NCBI RefSeq assembly: GCF_014287705.1
Contig: NZ_JACOOY010000021.1
Span: 1 to 44,645, forward strand
Source of the DNA: Dorea_D hominis
GTDB lineage: Bacteria > Bacillota > Clostridia > Lachnospirales > Lachnospiraceae
Direction of reading: 5' to 3'
Length of the DNA: 44,645 nt
The notes beneath the pieces are model-generated. The model was not told the origin of the DNA. It ran no database searches and saw nothing but the letters and a program-made list of their open reading frames with translations. This document shows, in pieces, positions 40,812-44,645 of the stretch; position 1 is the first letter of the stretch, and each line of letters opens with the position of its first letter. Both the position numbers and the translations under genes were made by a program.

Positions 40812-43652
40812 ATGAACGAAATAAGATATGAAATAATTATCACATTTCTTGAAAATGCAGATAAATTAAAGAAAACGGTACAAAGCTGTGAAAATCAGAT
40901 ATTAGAGAATGACAGAATTATAATTGTTGGAACCGGTAATCTGGAACAGATAAAATCATTAAAAGAGATTAAGAAATATAAAAAACAGATTACATTCAAA
41001 CAGACAGCCACCGTTGCGGATGCTTATAATGAATGTGTGAGAGAAAGTGAGTCACAGTATACAATTTTCATGAAAGAAGGAGACTGGCTGGGTGAAGGGT
41101 TTCTGAAACATGCAGCCAGTGTAATGGAAGATGAAAAAGAACAGCAGATAGAAGAACCGGAAGCGGAATCAGAGTCACAAATTGAATCAGAGGATGAACA
41201 TGAGGAAGAACATGAGACGAAAGGTGTAGTATTACAGAACGAAATCATGAATCCGGGAGAAGTATCTGTTCTGCTCCCTGTACAGTATTGTGATAATCTG
41301 CTGGTTTCTGAAAAGCCTAAAAAACATATTTTAAGTAAAAAAGTAATTAAAGGAACTTATGGAGTAGATATTACAAAGAATTACTGGGCACTGCAAACTG
41401 CTTTGCCAGGTGCGGTAATACGGACAGCATGTTTAAAAACATATACCTTTAATACTGAAATCATGTTTGAATATGACACGGATGTGTTGCTGCGCATTTT
41501 GAATAATGAAAAAAAATATCTGGTAACAGACAGGGCAGAGTATTATTATTTTGATCCGAAGGAAAATCAGGTATTATATCACATTCCTGCGCATTATTCA
41601 CAGTGGTATGAAGAATCCGCAGAAAAATATTTATTGCCATTATTAAGGGATTCGGAAGATAGCCTGTTTATACAAAATTATGCGGTATATTATGTTCTGA
41701 ACCGTTTCTTATGTAATCTTGATAATCGCAATAAAAAACAGCTTCTTGGAAAGAAGTTTGATAAATACTTAGAGGTAGTAAAAGAAATTTTCGGATTTGT
41801 TGATGATTATTATCTTACGAATCAGGACCTACATAAGTATTTATCGAAGAATCCGCAGATTTTATGTATGTTCCTTCGAATCAAATATGGAATTGATAAT
41901 GTGAAATATGAGTATCGACAGGAGATTGATCCGGAGACAGAGGAAAAGGATCTTGTGATGTACTTTAATGGAAATCGTATTTCTTCTGTAAACAGTCATT
42001 ATTTTTCAATCGGAATGATGAATTATGTAGATGGAAAAGTCTGGCTGGATGGTTCTCTGATCAGCATATTTGCGCAAGGAGGAATTGATTTTTATGCTGA
42101 ATTTAACGGAAAGATGATAAAGGTAGAGGATACAGATTCTTATTCCCTTACAAAATATTTTGGAGTTCCGGCTTACAGAAGAATTACTTATCATCTGGAA
42201 TTGCCCTTGAATCCAAATAAGAAAAATCAGGCAGTACGGTTTTATGCAAAAGATAAAAATGACAAATATCAGTTGAGAATTACATTTTCGGATCACTGGG
42301 CGAAATTAAGTAAAATACCAAGATATTCCTACTGGCATTTTAATAAATATTTATGCCATCATGCGGAAAATTCGATTGTATTTAAAAAAGCAAATATTGT
42401 AAATGTTTTGAAAAGAGAGATACAGTTCCAGTTGAATCTGCTGAAGATCAATTCTAAATACAGCCGCCATGCATTGGCACTCCGGTGGTTATATTGGATT
42501 ACAAGACCATATTTTAAAAAGAAAAAAATCTGGTTGATGTTAGACAAATTATACAAAGGAGGAGACAGTTGCGAATATCTGTACCGCTATTCGGCAAAAT
42601 TAGAAGATGGTGTTACAAGATATTATGTAATTGATAAGAAAACGCCGGATTATAAAAAATTGAAAAAAGACGGATATAAGCCATTGGCAACAAATTCGCT
42701 GATGCATCAGCTTGCATTTTTAAATGCAGATCTTGTATTGATCACAAATTCACATTTGTTCCCGTTTAATGGATTCCGTAAAGAAAAGTCCAAATATTTC
42801 AGAGGACTTTGCAATTTTTCATCTATGTGTCTGCAGCACGGATTATCTGTGCAGAAGTGTGCAATGGCACAGAGAAGGATTATTGATAATACGACAGGAT
42901 ATTTCCTGGCATCGAAATATGAATATGAAAATCTCTCCAAACATGCATATGGATATCAGAATTTTGATGTGTTGAAATTAACAGGAATCGGACGATATGA
43001 TGGATTGATCAGTAATGATCAGAAACAGATTTTGCTTTCACCAACCTGGAGAATGTACAATGCACTTCCGGTAACAACGAGTGAAGGTGATCAGAGGGGA
43101 TATAATCCGGAGTTTAAAAACTCTACATATTATCAGGTGTATAATAATCTGATCAATCATAAACGATTGATTGACTGTGCAAAGAAGACTGGATATAAGA
43201 TTAAATTCTTACTGCATCCGATTTTGAGTTCACAGGCAGATGATTTTACACCGAATGAAGAAGTAGAAGTAATTCCATCTGTTGGAGATTTAAGCTATGA
43301 AAAGATATTGACAGAATCTAGTTTGATGGTTACGGATTATTCAGGAGTTCAGTTTGATTTCGCTTACATGAGAAAGCCGATTGTTTATTTCCACCCGGAA
43401 GAACTGCCACCACATTACGAAGATGGAATCTTCTTCTACGATACAATGGGATTCGGTGAGATTTGCACGAAGACAGAACAGCTTGTGGATCTGCTGTGTG
43501 AATATATGCAAAACAATTGTGTTATGAAAGAAAAGTATGTAAAGCGCGCAGATGATTTCTTTGTATATAAAGATTATAATAACTGTAAGAGAATTTACAA
43601 AGAGATAATGAAGAGTCAGAAACAGATTGATATAGACAAAATGCGAAAGTAA
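40812..43652 (+). CDS. Glycosyltransferase-like domain fused to a TagF-type polymerase
   Basis: 946 residues from ATG 40812 (AGGAG eight bases upstream; earlier in-frame codons overlap the preceding gene and hairpin). Residues 1-310 have a GT2-like layout (EIIITFLENADKLKKTVQSC; DRIIIVGTGN; MKEGDWLGEG where GT2 enzymes have a DxD motif, so catalysis is doubtful). Residues 107-137 are an unusual Glu/Ser run. A middle domain (about 440-590) has no clear match. The C-terminal part is CDP-glycerol glycerophosphotransferase: CLQHGLSVQKC (His about 676), LSPTWRMYN, FLLHPI and MVTDYSGVQFDFAYMRKPIV (about 839-858). A third polymerase of the locus, possibly adding a side chain or second polymer type. 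Confidence 0.85.
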   Translation: MNEIRYEIIITFLENADKLKKTVQSCENQILENDRIIIVGTGNLEQIKSLKEIKKYKKQITFKQTATVADAYNECVRESESQYTIFMKEGDWLGEGFLKHAASVMEDEKEQQIEEPEAESESQIESEDEHEEEHETKGVVLQNEIMNPGEVSVLLPVQYCDNLLVSEKPKKHILSKKVIKGTYGVDITKNYWALQTALPGAVIRTACLKTYTFNTEIMFEYDTDVLLRILNNEKKYLVTDRAEYYYFDPKENQVLYHIPAHYSQWYEESAEKYLLPLLRDSEDSLFIQNYAVYYVLNRFLCNLDNRNKKQLLGKKFDKYLEVVKEIFGFVDDYYLTNQDLHKYLSKNPQILCMFLRIKYGIDNVKYEYRQEIDPETEEKDLVMYFNGNRISSVNSHYFSIGMMNYVDGKVWLDGSLISIFAQGGIDFYAEFNGKMIKVEDTDSYSLTKYFGVPAYRRITYHLELPLNPNKKNQAVRFYAKDKNDKYQLRITFSDHWAKLSKIPRYSYWHFNKYLCHHAENSIVFKKANIVNVLKREIQFQLNLLKINSKYSRHALALRWLYWITRPYFKKKKIWLMLDKLYKGGDSCEYLYRYSAKLEDGVTRYYVIDKKTPDYKKLKKDGYKPLATNSLMHQLAFLNADLVLITNSHLFPFNGFRKEKSKYFRGLCNFSSMCLQHGLSVQKCAMAQRRIIDNTTGYFLASKYEYENLSKHAYGYQNFDVLKLTGIGRYDGLISNDQKQILLSPTWRMYNALPVTTSEGDQRGYNPEFKNSTYYQVYNNLINHKRLIDCAKKTGYKIKFLLHPILSSQADDFTPNEEVEVIPSVGDLSYEKILTESSLMVTDYSGVQFDFAYMRKPIVYFHPEELPPHYEDGIFFYDTMGFGEICTKTEQLVDLLCEYMQNNCVMKEKYVKRADDFFVYKDYNNCKRIYKEIMKSQKQIDIDKMRK

Positions 43653-43664
43653 CAGGTGTGTATT

Positions 43665-44609
43665 ATGAAAAAACATTATTTTGCATATGAAATGTTCTCG
43701 AAATACAGGGGAGCAATTATGGGAATACAGATTTTATTGATTGTGTTTTTCCATTTTACAGAAGATTGCAAGGGATATAACGTCAGATATTCTGGTATAG
43801 TTTACTGGTTTTATAATTATGTTAAAAGTTCCGGAGTAGATATATTTCTTCTGGTATCAGGTTTAGGACTTTATTATTCCTGGAAGAAGAGGGCAGAGCT
43901 GAAATCGTTTTATCAGAGGAGATTTGTAAAAATACTGATTCCATATTTTCTGGTTGCGGTACCGGCATGGATATGGCTGGATCTGATTGAAGAACATAAT
44001 GGATTAGTACAGATGTTTTCGGATCTATTTTTTCTTACATTCTTTGTTGGAGAAAATAAATGGTTCTGGTATATATTATTATGTGGTTTTTGTTACCTTA
44101 TTTTTCCATATATATTCGATGTGATTGAGAAAGTCCGGGATCATACAGAAGCAAAGATGCGTGTACTTGTATTGTGCCTGACAGCTACAATTGTTACAAT
44201 GATGCTGCAATTGTATGCAAAAGATCTATATATGAATATCAGTATTGCAACAAAGAGGGTTCCGGCATTTATAATCGGTGTATATATTGGAAAATTAGCC
44301 TGGGAAAAGAAGGGAAAACCCATATGGAGCGTCTGGTTACAGCTGATACTTTTATGTTGGATGATGATTCCATTGCAGCTATATAACAAAAAGATAATGG
44401 GAGTATATTTACTTGCATTGATGAATTTGACAATCTGCGAGATTCTAATGTTGCTCTTTGAATGGACAGAGAATAAATCTTCTGTGATTTTAAAGTTGAG
44501 AAATGGTATTTTGGCAATATTAAACTGGTTTGGTAAATATACGATAGAGATTTATTTGATACATGTTGCATTCAGAAAAGTATTTAAGACTTTGGATTAT
44601 CCTACATAA
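43665..44609 (+). CDS. Acyltransferase 3 family membrane protein, C-terminus replaced
   Basis: 314 residues from ATG 43665 (AGGTG six bases upstream). The N-terminus has the family pattern RGAIMGIQILLIVFFHF with the catalytic-type His near residue 29, SSGVDIFLLVSGLGLYYSW, and about nine membrane helices. These enzymes O-acetylate surface sugars. The protein stops at TLDYPT just after the motif IEIYLIHVAF, where relatives continue with one more helix. The bases after TLDYPT are an inverted copy of the gene's own 44316-44357, so the end appears truncated by rearrangement or assembly error. Confidence 0.8.
   Translation: MKKHYFAYEMFSKYRGAIMGIQILLIVFFHFTEDCKGYNVRYSGIVYWFYNYVKSSGVDIFLLVSGLGLYYSWKKRAELKSFYQRRFVKILIPYFLVAVPAWIWLDLIEEHNGLVQMFSDLFFLTFFVGENKWFWYILLCGFCYLIFPYIFDVIEKVRDHTEAKMRVLVLCLTATIVTMMLQLYAKDLYMNISIATKRVPAFIIGVYIGKLAWEKKGKPIWSVWLQLILLCWMMIPLQLYNKKIMGVYLLALMNLTICEILMLLFEWTENKSSVILKLRNGILAILNWFGKYTIEIYLIHVAFRKVFKTLDYPT
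44316..44357. repeat. Inverted repeat, left arm (inside the acyltransferase gene)
   Basis: Pairs with 44604-44645 with one mismatch (44335). A 246-base spacer separates the arms. The repeat may extend left of 44316 because the right arm runs off the window. Confidence 0.95.
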
Positions 44610-44645
44610 AAGTATCAGCTGTAACAAGACGCTCCATATGGGTTT
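44604..44645. repeat. Inverted repeat, right arm, at the window edge
   Basis: Reverse complement of 44316-44357, 41 of 42 bases. Two further bases (44601-44602) also match after one mismatch. It supplies the stop codon that ends the acyltransferase. Confidence 0.95.

Noticed and set aside
1..44645. CRISPR arrays, tRNA or rRNA genes, complete insertion sequences
   Set aside because: No regularly spaced repeats, cloverleaf-like segments, rRNA cores or transposase genes with terminal repeats were recognised.

Overview
The window looks like a low-to-moderate GC Gram-positive anaerobe of the class Clostridia, most probably a gut Lachnospiraceae (Dorea, Blautia, Coprococcus or [Ruminococcus] type). 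This is inferred from AGGAGG-type ribosome binding sites, the families present (RecD2, CdaA/CdaR, LCP, TagGH, many CDP-glycerol glycerophosphotransferases) and the gene order. No rRNA, tRNA or CRISPR array was seen.

Bases 1-11300 are a decayed, mosaic mobile element. The left part (1-4220, AT-rich) has a TIR-like gene cut by the window edge, a four-helix membrane protein gene broken by an in-frame TAA, a complete TIR-like gene (a possible Thoeris-like defence module), then element backbone genes: DUF3991/Toprim, a Cys-rich protein, DUF3789, DUF5688 and the first third of mobC. Near base 4220 the sequence switches inside mobC to a visibly GC-richer segment (4220-10490) from a different mobilizable element: zinc ribbons, TnpV, a TetR regulator with a CXXC-rich surface protein, a RepA-like ATPase, an oriT candidate and a MobV relaxase. 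Near base 10490 it switches back, inside the relaxase tail, to the catalytic half of an AT-rich tyrosine recombinase. Several genes here are broken or chimeric, so self-transfer is unlikely.

Bases 11300-24730 are chromosomal housekeeping: uvrB-uvrA (excision repair), an mreB-family gene, recD2 and a comF-family gene, then two small membrane proteins leading into cdaA-cdaR (c-di-AMP synthesis and its regulator) and an HPr-family gene.

Bases 24760-44645 form a cell-envelope locus. An LCP ligase and a glucosaminidase with SH3 domains are followed by a priming sugar transferase, three CDP-glycerol/ribitol-type polymerases, an SDR enzyme plus a TarI-like cytidylyltransferase, the TagGH exporter, a pyruvyltransferase-type gene, an L,D-transpeptidase and an acyltransferase. 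Together they suggest synthesis, export, decoration and wall attachment of a phosphate-linked polyol (teichoic-acid-like) polymer. Two genes carry inverted duplications: a perfect 51-bp-arm palindrome breaks the pyruvyltransferase gene at 34802-34906, and an inverted copy of the acyltransferase gene's own sequence truncates it at the right window edge.
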